Assembly (NCBI GenBank): GCA_002337085.1
Contig: DDFH01000006.1
Location: 525,098 to 589,097 of the forward strand
Reading direction: 5' to 3'
Length of the DNA stretch: 64,000 nt
From: Hyphomonadaceae bacterium UBA1933
GTDB lineage: Bacteria > Pseudomonadota > Alphaproteobacteria > Caulobacterales > Aquidulcibacteraceae
Shown: positions 18,079-26,432 of the stretch, piece after piece
How positions within the stretch are numbered: position 1 is the stretch's first letter
Layout of the letters: every line of letters starts with the position of its first letter
Notes under the pieces: generated by a model
What the model was told of the DNA's origin: nothing
Database searches by the model: none
The model's input: only the letters and a program-made list of their open reading frames with translations
Translations under genes and position numbers: made by a program

Positions 18079-19035
18079 TTATTTCACCACAAAATCATCA
18101 GCAATTGATTTATCAATTTCAAAAGCCCAGCCATCGGCATTTTTATTGATTTCTTTTGCGTAATCACTGTTGGAAAGTGCTTTGATTTTAAGCCAATAGA
18201 GGTGATATTGCTCAATAAGGCTGATTTCAACTTTTTCACCATTCTTAAGGGTTACAATTTCACTAGCTTTTGGTGGCGATGAAATCCGCTTTTCCGGTGC
18301 AACATCTTTGAATTTGATTTTACTAATTAATATTGCCGCGCGTGTGATATTGATTCCCGATTTATCACCGGCTTTAAAATCCCCTGCTGCATTGCGAATA
18401 ATATCAAATTTATGACCCATTGGCGTGATTAATGTTGTGGCCATAATATTTTCAGGTGAGATATTTAAAAAATCCAATTCCAGCCATTGTGAAATATCGG
18501 TTAAATCAATCGATATAGGTGAGGCGTTATAAACCTGATTTTCACCCAATACCCGAACATAAGAAGCATCACCCACCTGCCCAATATGGCTTCCGGCAAT
18601 GAGTTGATCTTGGGCATCAAAAAACTCAACAATATTACCGCGCCCGAATTCCACAGGCTCACCAACTTGAAGAGAATCAAATTTTGCGGGATCCGAAGTA
18701 ACCAAATCACCTTGACGCAAATTAAGCATCGCATTGGTAAAGCTTTCAAGATAAGATTTTGATACTTTGAAATTAGAGCGTTCGGGCATAATCCATTCAT
18801 TACCCTGCCTTATAAGCTGAATTGCGCCTTTGGTGTGGGTGATTTTAATACGGCGCACATCGCCTAATTGGTTCTCTAATTGTGGGAAAACTTTTATACT
18901 TAAGACCTTTTCGCCATAAACGGTCTCAACGCTTTTGCGATTGTGATAAACATAAAAAACAATAGACGCGATTAATAAAGCGCCAATAAAAATCTTTAAA
19001 TAATTAAGAAAAGTGTCCGTTTTTTTATTTGTCAT
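18079..19035 (-). CDS. DUF4340 domain membrane-anchored protein
   Basis: A 318-residue protein with a cytoplasmic start, one transmembrane helix near residues 13-29 (IFIGALLIASIVFYVYH) and an extracytoplasmic part. The repeated pattern with IKITHTKGAIQLIRQGNEWIMPER and the VYNASPISIDLT segment fits DUF4340. Members often lie beside Gld-type ABC transporter genes, but none is present here. The following gene on this strand is atpC, 93 bases away, so co-transcription is possible but not evident. Function unknown. Confidence 0.75.
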   Translation of the reverse strand: MTNKKTDTFLNYLKIFIGALLIASIVFYVYHNRKSVETVYGEKVLSIKVFPQLENQLGDVRRIKITHTKGAIQLIRQGNEWIMPERSNFKVSKSYLESFTNAMLNLRQGDLVTSDPAKFDSLQVGEPVEFGRGNIVEFFDAQDQLIAGSHIGQVGDASYVRVLGENQVYNASPISIDLTDISQWLELDFLNISPENIMATTLITPMGHKFDIIRNAAGDFKAGDKSGINITRAAILISKIKFKDVAPEKRISSPPKASEIVTLKNGEKVEISLIEQYHLYWLKIKALSNSDYAKEINKNADGWAFEIDKSIADDFVVK

Positions 19036-19118
19036 GGTTTTTTTGTTATACTCATAGTTTTAATCTATGCAATTTCATTATATAGCGGGCAAACAAATTT
19101 AAAAGAATAAGACTAAAG

Positions 19119-20276
19119 ATGACAATGGCACCAAAAGAAATCGATCCCGTTAACTTTACCATAGACTTGATTAATTGCCCGTCGGTTACCCCAATCGAAG
19201 GGGGCGCGCTTGATTTATTGGAGCAAGTCTTAAAAAGCCTTGGTTTCAAAACCAAACGCTATGTTTTTGAGGATGTCGATAATCTTTATGCCCGCCTTGG
19301 TGATACTGCGCCCAATTTATGTTTCGCGGGTCATACCGATGTTGTGCCAACCGGTGATTTAAATAAATGGGATAATCCACCATTCGCGGCAAAAATAATT
19401 GATGGCGATTTATTTGGGCGCGGCGCGTGCGATATGAAAAGTGCGATTGCGGCCTGGGTTGCGGCGGTTCAAAAATATTTGTCGGAAAATGGTGTGCCAA
19501 AAGGTTCTATTTCATTGCTAATAACTGGCGATGAGGAAGGGGCGGCAATCAATGGCACGCGCAAATTATTGCCGGCAATTGCCCAAGATGGCGAAAAAAT
19601 TGACCATTGCATAGTCGGTGAGCCAACCTGCCCCGAAGTGTTGGGTGATATGATAAAAAATGGTCGCCGGGGGTCAATTAATTGCACCATTAATTCGCAT
19701 GGCATTCAAGGGCATGTTGCCTATCCCACGCTTGCCAAAAACCCAATTCCGCCATTGGTTGAAGTTTTGCATCTTTTGCAAAGCCATAAATTGGACGATG
19801 GTGCAGAGGGTTTTCAACCAAGCAATCTTGAAATTGTAACGATTGATGTTGGTAATCCCGCATCAAATGTTATCCCAGAAAATGCAAGTGCGCGCTTTAA
19901 TATCCGTTTTAATACTAATCACAGTGGTAATTCTCTTAAACAATGGATTGAGAAATGCTGTGATGAAGTTAATGCCAAAATGGGTGCGGAATTAAAGCCA
20001 GATATTGCCATTTCCGGGGAGCCGTTTTTTACCAAACCCTGCCGTTTTACTGATATTATTCAGGCGGCGGCAAAAGATATAACTGGACTTGTGCCTGAAT
20101 TATCAACCACGGGCGGCACATCTGATGCCCGCTTTATCAAAGATTATTGCCCCGTTGTTGAATTTGGCATTGTTGGCAAAACATTACATAAAATAAACGA
20201 AAATGTTGCGACCAAAGATATTTATGCTTTGCGCGAAATTTATTATAAAATAATCGAAAAATATTTTAACTTATAA
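19119..20276 (+). CDS. dapE: Succinyl-diaminopimelate desuccinylase
   Basis: A 385-residue M20 metallohydrolase that removes succinate from N-succinyl-LL-diaminopimelate, supplying meso-DAP for peptidoglycan and lysine. Metal ligands are visible in FAGHTDVVPTGD near residue 69, GRGACDMKSAIAAW near residue 104, and LITGDEEGAAINGTRK near residue 134. The catalytic-domain end has STTGGTSDARFIKDY near residue 330, specific to DapE. The stop is 11 bases before the dapB start, so dapE and dapB form an operon. Confidence 0.95.
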   Translation: MTMAPKEIDPVNFTIDLINCPSVTPIEGGALDLLEQVLKSLGFKTKRYVFEDVDNLYARLGDTAPNLCFAGHTDVVPTGDLNKWDNPPFAAKIIDGDLFGRGACDMKSAIAAWVAAVQKYLSENGVPKGSISLLITGDEEGAAINGTRKLLPAIAQDGEKIDHCIVGEPTCPEVLGDMIKNGRRGSINCTINSHGIQGHVAYPTLAKNPIPPLVEVLHLLQSHKLDDGAEGFQPSNLEIVTIDVGNPASNVIPENASARFNIRFNTNHSGNSLKQWIEKCCDEVNAKMGAELKPDIAISGEPFFTKPCRFTDIIQAAAKDITGLVPELSTTGGTSDARFIKDYCPVVEFGIVGKTLHKINENVATKDIYALREIYYKIIEKYFNL

Positions 20277-20287
20277 TGGAGGTTACA

Positions 20288-21094
20288 ATGCCAAAACCAA
20301 TCGCAATCGCCGGTATTATGGGGGCAATGGGGCGCAATCTTGCTGCAATGGCTGCGGCGGATGGTCGTTTCATGTTGGTTGGCGGAACCGAGGCGCCAAA
20401 TAGTGCCGCCTTAAACAAACATATTTCAGATGCACTAAACCTCTTGAATGTAAGTGGTGAAATCTCGTCTGACATCAAAGTTGCCGCAAAATCGGCACAG
20501 GTTTTTATTGATTTCACCCGCCCTGCCGCAACCCTTGCCACTTTGGAGGCATTAAAAGCCACAGGCTGTAAAGCAGTGGTTATTGGCACAACGGGTTTCA
20601 GCGATGATGAAAATAAAAAAATAAAATCATTTGCCAAACATTTTGCCATTGTAAAAACCGGAAATTTCTCATTGGGCGTAAACTTACTTTCAGGCTTTGT
20701 GAAAAAAGCTGCGGCGGTATTGGGCGAAGATTGGGATATTGAAATTATCGAGGCGCACCACAGACGCAAAGTTGACGCGCCATCTGGAACAGCGATTCTT
20801 TTGGGCGAATCCGCCGCAGAGGGTCGTGGTAAACCATTATCAGATCTTCGAACACCTGCGCGTGAAGGCATTACTGGTGCGCGCGTCAAAGGCTCGATTG
20901 GTTTTTCGGCAATTCGTGGTGGTGGTATCGTTGGTGAACATGATGTTCGCTTTGAATCCGAAACTGAAAGCCTAGTTCTATCACACAAAGCCTGGGACAG
21001 AAGCACCTTTGCCAAAGGCGCGCTAGAAGCCGCCCTTTGGGTTGCCGATAAACCACCAGGTTTGTATGACATGCACGATGTGTTGGGGATATAA
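20288..21094 (+). CDS. dapB: 4-hydroxy-tetrahydrodipicolinate reductase
   Basis: A 268-residue NAD(P)H enzyme of lysine and DAP synthesis. The nucleotide-binding loop is IAGIMGAMGRNL at the N-terminus. The catalytic EAHHRRKVDAPSGTA segment near residue 155 contains the conserved His-His and Lys of DapB. The ATG at 20288 is chosen because GGAGG lies six bases upstream; an ATG 12 bases earlier overlaps the dapE stop. It is the second gene of a dapE-dapB operon. Confidence 0.96.
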   Translation: MPKPIAIAGIMGAMGRNLAAMAAADGRFMLVGGTEAPNSAALNKHISDALNLLNVSGEISSDIKVAAKSAQVFIDFTRPAATLATLEALKATGCKAVVIGTTGFSDDENKKIKSFAKHFAIVKTGNFSLGVNLLSGFVKKAAAVLGEDWDIEIIEAHHRRKVDAPSGTAILLGESAAEGRGKPLSDLRTPAREGITGARVKGSIGFSAIRGGGIVGEHDVRFESETESLVLSHKAWDRSTFAKGALEAALWVADKPPGLYDMHDVLGI

Positions 21095-21105
21095 ACCCAC
21101 AATTG

Positions 21106-21161
21106 TCCTCCCCTGTGAGCTTGCTCACGGGGGAGGTGCCGCCAAAGGCGGCGGAGGGGGC
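21106..21161. repeat. Family A structured repeat, left of the DUF559 gene
   Basis: The skeleton TCCTCCCCTG ... GGGGGAGGTG ... CGGAGGGGGC contains two stem-loops (TGTGAGC/GCTCACG and GCCGCC/GGCGGC). It is the inverted counterpart of the copy at 21577-21633. Related copies are at 33556-33610 and 33741-33787. Confidence 0.85.
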
Positions 21162-21196
21162 TTGACGCCATATCAAACTCCAATAATCTATATATT

Positions 21197-21571
21197 ATGC
21201 GCAATCCCAAAATTCAAAACTTTGCCAAAGAAAACCGCCAAAAACTTACCAAGGCAGAAACGATAATTTGGAAACATATTAAAGGCGCAAATATTGAAGG
21301 CGTGAAGTTTCGCCGCCAACACCCAATCCCGCCATTCATTGTTGATTTTGCCGCAATTGAAATAGGTCTGATAATTGAAATTGATGGCGCAACACACATA
21401 AGCGATGAAGAATTGCAAAATGATAAATCCCGTGAAGATTATCTTAAAACCAAAGGCTTTGAAATTGTAAGAATAAGAAACCTTGATATTTACAATAATC
21501 TTGGTGGAATATTGGAATTTCTTGGGAAACGGGTTTGGGAATTAAAGCTATCTAAGCATTTGCAGAAATGA
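21197..21571 (+). CDS. DUF559 (Vsr-like) endonuclease domain protein
   Basis: A 124-residue protein almost entirely made of the DUF559 domain, which is related to the very-short-patch-repair endonuclease fold. Visible landmarks are AETIIWKHIK near residue 20, KFRRQHPIPPFIVDFAAIEI near residue 37 and IIEIDGATH near residue 60. The Asp, Glu and Asp-His positions are the likely metal site, and FEIVRIRNLDIYNN near residue 90 is also typical. The gene sits between two GC-rich family A repeats in inverted orientation. That suggests a small mobile or repeat-associated nuclease unit (inference). It has no partner methylase or toxin gene nearby. Confidence 0.82.
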   Translation: MRNPKIQNFAKENRQKLTKAETIIWKHIKGANIEGVKFRRQHPIPPFIVDFAAIEIGLIIEIDGATHISDEELQNDKSREDYLKTKGFEIVRIRNLDIYNNLGGILEFLGKRVWELKLSKHLQK

Positions 21572-21576
21572 TGCTT

Positions 21577-21633
21577 GCCCCCTCCGAACGCTTCGCGTCC
21601 ACCTCCCCCGCTCCCGTTGGTCGCAGGGGAGGA
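21577..21633. repeat. Family A structured repeat, right of the DUF559 gene
   Basis: GCCCCCTCCG, then a loop-forming AACGC/GCGT segment, CACCTCCCCCG, a second variable segment, and CAGGGGAGGA. It has the same skeleton as the left copy in opposite orientation, with different stem sequences. Confidence 0.85.
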
Positions 21634-21754
21634 TAGCATAACCAAAACTTTCTACCCACTGCACAAACATAATCAAATCTTTATTTTTACCCCTTTTTTT
21701 TGCCTTATTTAATTCCTAAGTTGAATGCTCATGAATTAAAGTTGCGGGAATAAA

Positions 21755-22654
21755 ATGGCTACTAATACAACCTCTATGACACTTACCTTAGGTCCTGAAC
21801 AAGGTTTGCAGCGTTATTTATCTGAAATCCGCAAGTTTCCAATGCTTGCCAAGGATGAAGAATATATGCTTGCAAGACGTTGGCGTGAACACGAAGATCC
21901 ACAAGCGGCGGAACGCCTTGTGACCTCGCATTTGCGTTTGGTTGCCAAAATGGCGATGGGTTATCGCGGCTATGGCTTACCAATGGCAGAGGTTATTTCC
22001 GAAGGCAATATTGGTTTGATGCAGGCGGTCAAAAAATTTGACCCTGAAAAAGGTTTCCGCCTTGCAACCTATGCAATGTGGTGGATACGGGCATCAATTC
22101 AAGAATATGTGTTGCGTACTTGGTCGCTCGTAAAAATGGGGACAACTGCGGCACAGAAAAAACTATTCTTCAATTTGCGTCGTCTAAAAAATAAAATGCA
22201 AGCGGTTGAAGATGGCGATTTGCGCCCTGAACAACTTGAAGATATTTCAACCAAATTAGGCGTTTCTGAAGAAGAAGTAGTGAATATGAACCGCCGTATG
22301 TCAGGCCCTGATGCATCTTTGAACGTGCAAATTGGCGGTGAAGAAGGTGGCGCGGAATGGCAAGATTGGTTGGCATCCGATGAAGATTCACAAGAAACCG
22401 TATTGGCGCGCAATGAAGAATATGACGCCCGTATGGAGCTTTTGACCGCTGCGATGGCAAAACTTAATGAGCGTGAACAGAAAATCATTCGTGAACGCCG
22501 CCTAAAAGACCATCCGACAACTTTGGAAGATTTGGCTGAAGAATTTAAGGTTTCTCGCGAACGCATCCGCCAAATTGAGGTTCGTGCGTTTGAAAAACTG
22601 CAAGATGCAATGCGCGATATGGCGGCAGAACGTGGGTTACTAGAAACTGCGTAA
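21755..22654 (+). CDS. rpoH: RNA polymerase heat-shock sigma factor
   Basis: A 299-residue sigma-32 type factor. Region 2 is seen in RLVTSHLRLVAKMAMGYRGY and the RLATYAMWWIRASIQEYVLR stretch (residues about 108-128). The RpoH box QKKLFFNLR lies near residue 133, just after region 2. Region 4 ends with the helix-turn-helix TLEDLAEEFKVSRERIRQIE near residue 250. It directs transcription of chaperone and protease genes on heat stress. The 3' end has been tandemly duplicated downstream; the native C-terminus here ends RGLLETA. Confidence 0.96.
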   Translation: MATNTTSMTLTLGPEQGLQRYLSEIRKFPMLAKDEEYMLARRWREHEDPQAAERLVTSHLRLVAKMAMGYRGYGLPMAEVISEGNIGLMQAVKKFDPEKGFRLATYAMWWIRASIQEYVLRTWSLVKMGTTAAQKKLFFNLRRLKNKMQAVEDGDLRPEQLEDISTKLGVSEEEVVNMNRRMSGPDASLNVQIGGEEGGAEWQDWLASDEDSQETVLARNEEYDARMELLTAAMAKLNEREQKIIRERRLKDHPTTLEDLAEEFKVSRERIRQIEVRAFEKLQDAMRDMAAERGLLETA

Positions 22655-22826
22655 TCGCGCATTTATTTTACTTGCTCTTCGGTTTGCGGAAAAGTCTGCA
22701 ACTTTTCCTACCTCATCGTGCGCGATATGGCGGCAGAACGTGGGCTTATAGAGGCGGCGTAATCGCGCATTTATTTTACTTGCTCTTCGGCTTGCGGAAA
22801 AGTCTGCAACTTTTCCTACTTCATTG
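22611..22826 (+). repeat. Tandem duplication (2 x 108 bp) of the rpoH 3' end plus a 48-bp element
   Basis: Bases 22611-22718 and 22719-22826 are two copies of the same 108-bp unit. Each contains the last codons of rpoH, the stop, a 16-bp TCGCGCATTTATTTTA spacer and the 48-bp element (22671-22718, 22779-22826) with the stem GGAAAAGT/ACTTTTCC. The copies differ mostly inside the coding tail, which reads RGLLETA in the first and RGLIEAA in the second. The second copy is a non-coding remnant. Confidence 0.92.
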
Positions 22827-22842
22827 TAATATTAATAACCAC

Positions 22843-22922
22843 TGTCACCCCGCATTTATTGCGGGGTCTTTTAACTTTGTTCTTAAAACTTACGAGATGC
22901 CGTGGGCAAGTGCGGCATGACA
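22843..22922. repeat. Family B two-hairpin intergenic repeat, copy 1
   Basis: The first hairpin is CCCCGC-ATTTATT-GCGGGG followed by TCTTTT. The second is GATGCCG ... CGGCATGAC about 35 bp on. A nearly identical copy is at 28880-28960, and a partly replaced one at 41693-41774. Confidence 0.85.
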
Positions 22923-23011
22923 AAGCCCTTAATTCACTTTATCCCCACAATGAAAATAACCCTTAATATTGCGTCCGCGTTTTTTTTTGAAGACGCGGAC
23001 AAAGGCGTGGT

Positions 23012-23100
23012 GAAATGTCAGGAAATGTCAGGGTTTTGAGTGAGGCTGTTTTTTTGCTTTTGAATTTGTTCAAGCTTTGCAATGTCAACAAATGTCAACA
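23012..23100. repeat. Two pairs of 10-bp direct repeats sharing AATGTCA
   Basis: GAAATGTCAG is repeated back to back at 23012-23031, and AATGTCAACA is repeated back to back at 23081-23100. The 10-bp period places repeats on the same DNA face, as for cooperative protein binding. The target protein is unknown. Confidence 0.6.
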
Positions 23101-23117
23101 TTTTAAGGTACGGCAAA

Positions 23118-23145
23118 ATTCTTAATTCTTAATTCTTAATTCTTA
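23118..23145. repeat. Tandem repeat, four 7-bp units (ATTCTTA)
   Basis: Four exact head-to-tail copies of ATTCTTA lie 57 bp upstream of the epimerase start. It is a simple sequence repeat and could vary in copy number. Confidence 0.9.
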
Positions 23146-23202
23146 ATCCCCAATTGCCTTTCCCCTCTTATCAAAACTACTAAAATCTACTATTTAACCT
23201 AA

Positions 23203-24168
23203 ATGAAAATTCTTGTGACCGGTGCGGCGGGTTTTATTGGCTCTTATGTTTCCCATTCATTGCTTGGCATGGGGCATGAGGTGACGGGTATTGATTGTTT
23301 AAATGATTATTATGACCCTGCATTAAAGGTTGCGCGCCTTGATAGTTTGCGCCCACTGCAAGGGTTTGAATTTATCGAAATGGATTTGAATGAGATAAAT
23401 TCCCGCAAATCCGAACTTGGTGAATTTGAAATAATCATCCATTTGGCGGCGCAAGCAGGCGTAAGATATTCAATTCAAAACCCATTTGCATATGCTGATT
23501 CCAACCTTTCAGGGCATTTGAATGTTTTGGAATTTGCGCGGGGTCATGCGCGCTCACCACTCGTCATTTATGCTTCTTCATCATCGGTTTACGGAAATAA
23601 TTCGACCCCGCCATACAAAGAGACCGAATTTGTAAATAAACCCGTCTCACTTTATGCCGCAACCAAAATCGCGGCCGAGGCTATGTCCTATTCATACGCA
23701 AGTCTTTATGGCTTGCGGCAAATTGGTTTGCGTTTTTTCACCGTCTATGGCCCGTGGGGGCGCCCAGATATGGCATATTGGGGCTTTAGTGAGGCGATTT
23801 TATCAGGTAAACCCATAAAGGTATTCAACAACGGTAAATTGCGCCGCGACTTTACCTATATTGACGATATTGTTGACGGTATTACCCGTATTGCCACACG
23901 CGGCGCACATTTTGAAACCGTGCCGCACAAAATATATAATATTGGCAACAACAATCCGGTTGAATTAATGACCTTTATCGAAACTTTGGAAACTGCACTT
24001 GGTAAAAAGGCAATCAAAGAATTTTTACCGATGCAAAAAGGCGATGTCTTTGAAACCTGTGCCGATATTACGGCAATTTCCGATGATTATGGCTTTAAAC
24101 CAACCACGGACATAAAAACAGGCTTGCAAAACTTCGCCGATTGGTTCTTGGGGTGGCGGGAAGTGTGA
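23203..24168 (+). CDS. UDP-glucuronate 4-epimerase-like NAD-dependent epimerase
   Basis: A 321-residue extended short-chain dehydrogenase. The NAD loop is TGAAGFIGSYVSHSLL at residues 6-21. The catalytic YxxxK is in SLYAATKIAAEAM near residue 150, and SSSSVYGN near residue 125 carries the catalytic serine. The RFFTVYGPWGRPDMA block near residue 175 and RRDFTYIDDIVDGI near residue 208 match the UDP-glucuronate epimerase (CapI/LpsL) subgroup, which makes UDP-galacturonate for surface polysaccharides. It stands alone behind a repeat-rich region with no polysaccharide cluster around it. Confidence 0.87.
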   Translation: MKILVTGAAGFIGSYVSHSLLGMGHEVTGIDCLNDYYDPALKVARLDSLRPLQGFEFIEMDLNEINSRKSELGEFEIIIHLAAQAGVRYSIQNPFAYADSNLSGHLNVLEFARGHARSPLVIYASSSSVYGNNSTPPYKETEFVNKPVSLYAATKIAAEAMSYSYASLYGLRQIGLRFFTVYGPWGRPDMAYWGFSEAILSGKPIKVFNNGKLRRDFTYIDDIVDGITRIATRGAHFETVPHKIYNIGNNNPVELMTFIETLETALGKKAIKEFLPMQKGDVFETCADITAISDDYGFKPTTDIKTGLQNFADWFLGWREV

Positions 24169-24230
24169 TTTCCTGCTAAAAATTATCAAAAAAAGCTGAC
24201 ACTTTGAATTGAATCCGCTATGGGCTGATT

Positions 24231-26432
24231 ATGACAAATAACACCGAAATCACCCCCGAAATTATCGCTGAACACGGCATCAAGCCGGATGAATATCAAA
24301 TCATCCTCGACCGTCTTGGTCGTGCGCCGAATTTATTGGAACTTGGCATTTTCTCTGTCATGTGGTCGGAGCATTGTTCCTATAAATCATCGCGACGCCA
24401 TTTGTCGAAATTTCCGGTTACTGGCCCATTGGTTATTCAAGGTCCAGGTGAAAATGCGGGTGTTATTGATATTGGTGATAATCAGGCGGCTATCTTTAAA
24501 ATGGAATCGCATAACCACCCATCATTCATTGAACCATATCAGGGTGCGGCAACCGGTGTTGGCGGCATCATGCGCGATGTGTTTACAATGGGTGCGCGCC
24601 CCGTGGCGCTTGCCAATGCTTTGCGTTTTGGCGAAATGGAAAACCAACATACAAAACGCCTTTTAAACGGTGTTGTTGCGGGGATTGGTGGTTATGGCAA
24701 TTGCGTTGGCGTGCCAACTGTTTGCGGTGAAACTAATTTCCATGCCTCATACAACGGTAACATTCTTGTAAATGCAATGTGCGTTGGTTTGGCTGAACAA
24801 GACAAGATTTTCTATTCACGCGGTGCCAAAATTGGTTCGCCAATTGTTTATTTTGGCTCAAAAACTGGTCGTGATGGTATTCACGGTGCAACAATGGCAT
24901 CGGCTGAATTTGATGTGGATTCCGATGAAAAACGCCCAACTGTTCAGGTTGGTGACCCGTTCATGGAAAAATTGCTTATCGAAGCAACTTTGGAATTGAT
25001 GCAAACCGATTGCATCGAGGCCATTCAGGATATGGGTGCGGCGGGTCTTACTTCATCATCTGTTGAAATGGCAGGTAAAGAAGGTCTTGGCATTGTTTTG
25101 AAAATGAATGATGTTCCGGTTCGCGAAACCCATATGACACCATATGAAATGATGCTTTCCGAATCACAAGAACGTATGCTTGCCATCATTAAGCCAAGGC
25201 AGGAGCATATTGCCGAAGCAATCATGCAAAAATGGGATCTTGATTATGCCGTTATTGGCTACACCACTGATACCGGACGCATGGTTCTTGAATTTAATGG
25301 CGAAGTTGTTTGTGACATTCCGGTTGGTCCATTGTCATCAGATGCACCAAACTATGATCGCCCTTGGGTCAAGCCAGAGGTTGAAAAGCCAGTTGCCGCG
25401 CGTGAAATCGGTGAATTGGGCAATTTGGGTGAAGCACTTTTAAAAATCCTTTCAAGCCCTGATATTTGTTCAAAACGCTGGATTTGGGAACAATATGACC
25501 GCCACGTTATGGCGGATACATTGGCGGATTCTTCGCATGCATCAGATGCTGCATTGGTTCGCGTGCATGGCACTGATAAGGCATTGGCGATTACGTGCGA
25601 TTGCACACCGCTTTATGTTAAAAATGACCCATATGAAGGTGGTAAGCAAGTGGTGGCGGAAAGCTATCGCAACATAATCGCCACCGGTGCAACCCCGATT
25701 GCGATTACTGATAATCTAAACTTTGGCTCTCCAGAGCGCCCTGAAATCATGGGGCAGATTGTTATGGCAATCGAAGGCATGGCAGAGGCGTGTAAGGTTT
25801 TGGAATATCCTGTCGTTTCTGGCAACGTTTCACTTTATAATGAAACCATGGGGACGCCAATTTTACCAACCCCTGTGGTCGGCGGTGTTGGCCTTATTAA
25901 TAATTATAATGACGCCATTGGTTATGGTGGCATTAATGAGGGTGATATTATCATCCTTATCGGCAATACCACCGATAATATGGGCGCAACCACTGCTATG
26001 AAAGTGTTGGTTGGCCGTGAAGATGGCGCCCCGCCAAAAGTTGATTTGCTTTTGGAAAAACAAACCGGCGAAACCATTCTAGAGCTTAATGAAAAAGGTC
26101 TGATTGAGGCGTGCCACGATTTATCAAACGGTGGTTTGGCACTTGGTCTTGCGAAAATGACTATGGGTTCTGATATTGGTATTGTTGGACAGGTGCAGGA
26201 TGATATTCCGCTTAATGCCGCACTTTTTGCCGAAGATCAGGCACGCTTCTTGATCGCTGTTGCCCCAGAAAATGAGGGCGCGGTTAATAAAATGTTGTTC
26301 GACAAGGGGCTTGCATCGCGTAAAATCGGGGTTGCCGCAGGAAACAGCCTCGAAATTGCGGGCGCGTTCAAAATTCATAAAGATGATTTATGGAAAGCGT
26401 ATGAAGGCACTTTGCAGGAATTTGTCGCTTAA
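24231..26432 (+). CDS. purL: Phosphoribosylformylglycinamidine synthase subunit PurL
   Basis: A 733-residue small-form PurL that converts FGAR to FGAM with ATP, working with PurQ and PurS. The N-terminal MWSEHCSYKSSR near residue 43, FKMESHNHPSFIEPYQGAAT near residue 93 with the ATP/metal site, and QDMGAAGLTSSSVEMA near residue 267 are diagnostic. The length shows it lacks the fused glutaminase domain. purS and purC lie about 32 kb away and purQ is not in the window. The stop overlaps the convergent TonB-like gene by four bases. Confidence 0.97.
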   Translation: MTNNTEITPEIIAEHGIKPDEYQIILDRLGRAPNLLELGIFSVMWSEHCSYKSSRRHLSKFPVTGPLVIQGPGENAGVIDIGDNQAAIFKMESHNHPSFIEPYQGAATGVGGIMRDVFTMGARPVALANALRFGEMENQHTKRLLNGVVAGIGGYGNCVGVPTVCGETNFHASYNGNILVNAMCVGLAEQDKIFYSRGAKIGSPIVYFGSKTGRDGIHGATMASAEFDVDSDEKRPTVQVGDPFMEKLLIEATLELMQTDCIEAIQDMGAAGLTSSSVEMAGKEGLGIVLKMNDVPVRETHMTPYEMMLSESQERMLAIIKPRQEHIAEAIMQKWDLDYAVIGYTTDTGRMVLEFNGEVVCDIPVGPLSSDAPNYDRPWVKPEVEKPVAAREIGELGNLGEALLKILSSPDICSKRWIWEQYDRHVMADTLADSSHASDAALVRVHGTDKALAITCDCTPLYVKNDPYEGGKQVVAESYRNIIATGATPIAITDNLNFGSPERPEIMGQIVMAIEGMAEACKVLEYPVVSGNVSLYNETMGTPILPTPVVGGVGLINNYNDAIGYGGINEGDIIILIGNTTDNMGATTAMKVLVGREDGAPPKVDLLLEKQTGETILELNEKGLIEACHDLSNGGLALGLAKMTMGSDIGIVGQVQDDIPLNAALFAEDQARFLIAVAPENEGAVNKMLFDKGLASRKIGVAAGNSLEIAGAFKIHKDDLWKAYEGTLQEFVA

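Larger units (their letters stand above)
22655..23202. other. Repeat-rich 548-bp intergenic region
   Basis: This region has no credible gene. In order it holds the second rpoH tail copy, two copies of the 48-bp element, a family B repeat (22843-22922), an inverted repeat GTCCGCGT/ACGCGGAC with a T-rich loop (22973-23000), two pairs of 10-bp direct repeats (23012-23100) and a 4 x 7-bp tandem repeat (23118-23145). Small open frames here only read through repeats. Confidence 0.85.

Noticed and set aside
20266..21210. 314-codon minus-strand open frame across dapB
   Set aside because: It is exactly antisense to dapB, which has all catalytic motifs and a strong ribosome-binding site.
22099..22662. 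187-codon minus-strand frame across rpoH
   Set aside because: It is a serine-rich complement of the rpoH coding sequence; no start signal and no recognisable domain.
22672..22920. 82-codon frame reading through the 48-bp elements
   Set aside because: It encodes two copies of a repeat-derived LFGLRKSLQLF phrase and has no start signal; the DNA repeat explains it.
23118..23145. Possible CRISPR-like array
   Set aside because: The units are only 7 bp with no spacers; it is a simple tandem repeat.
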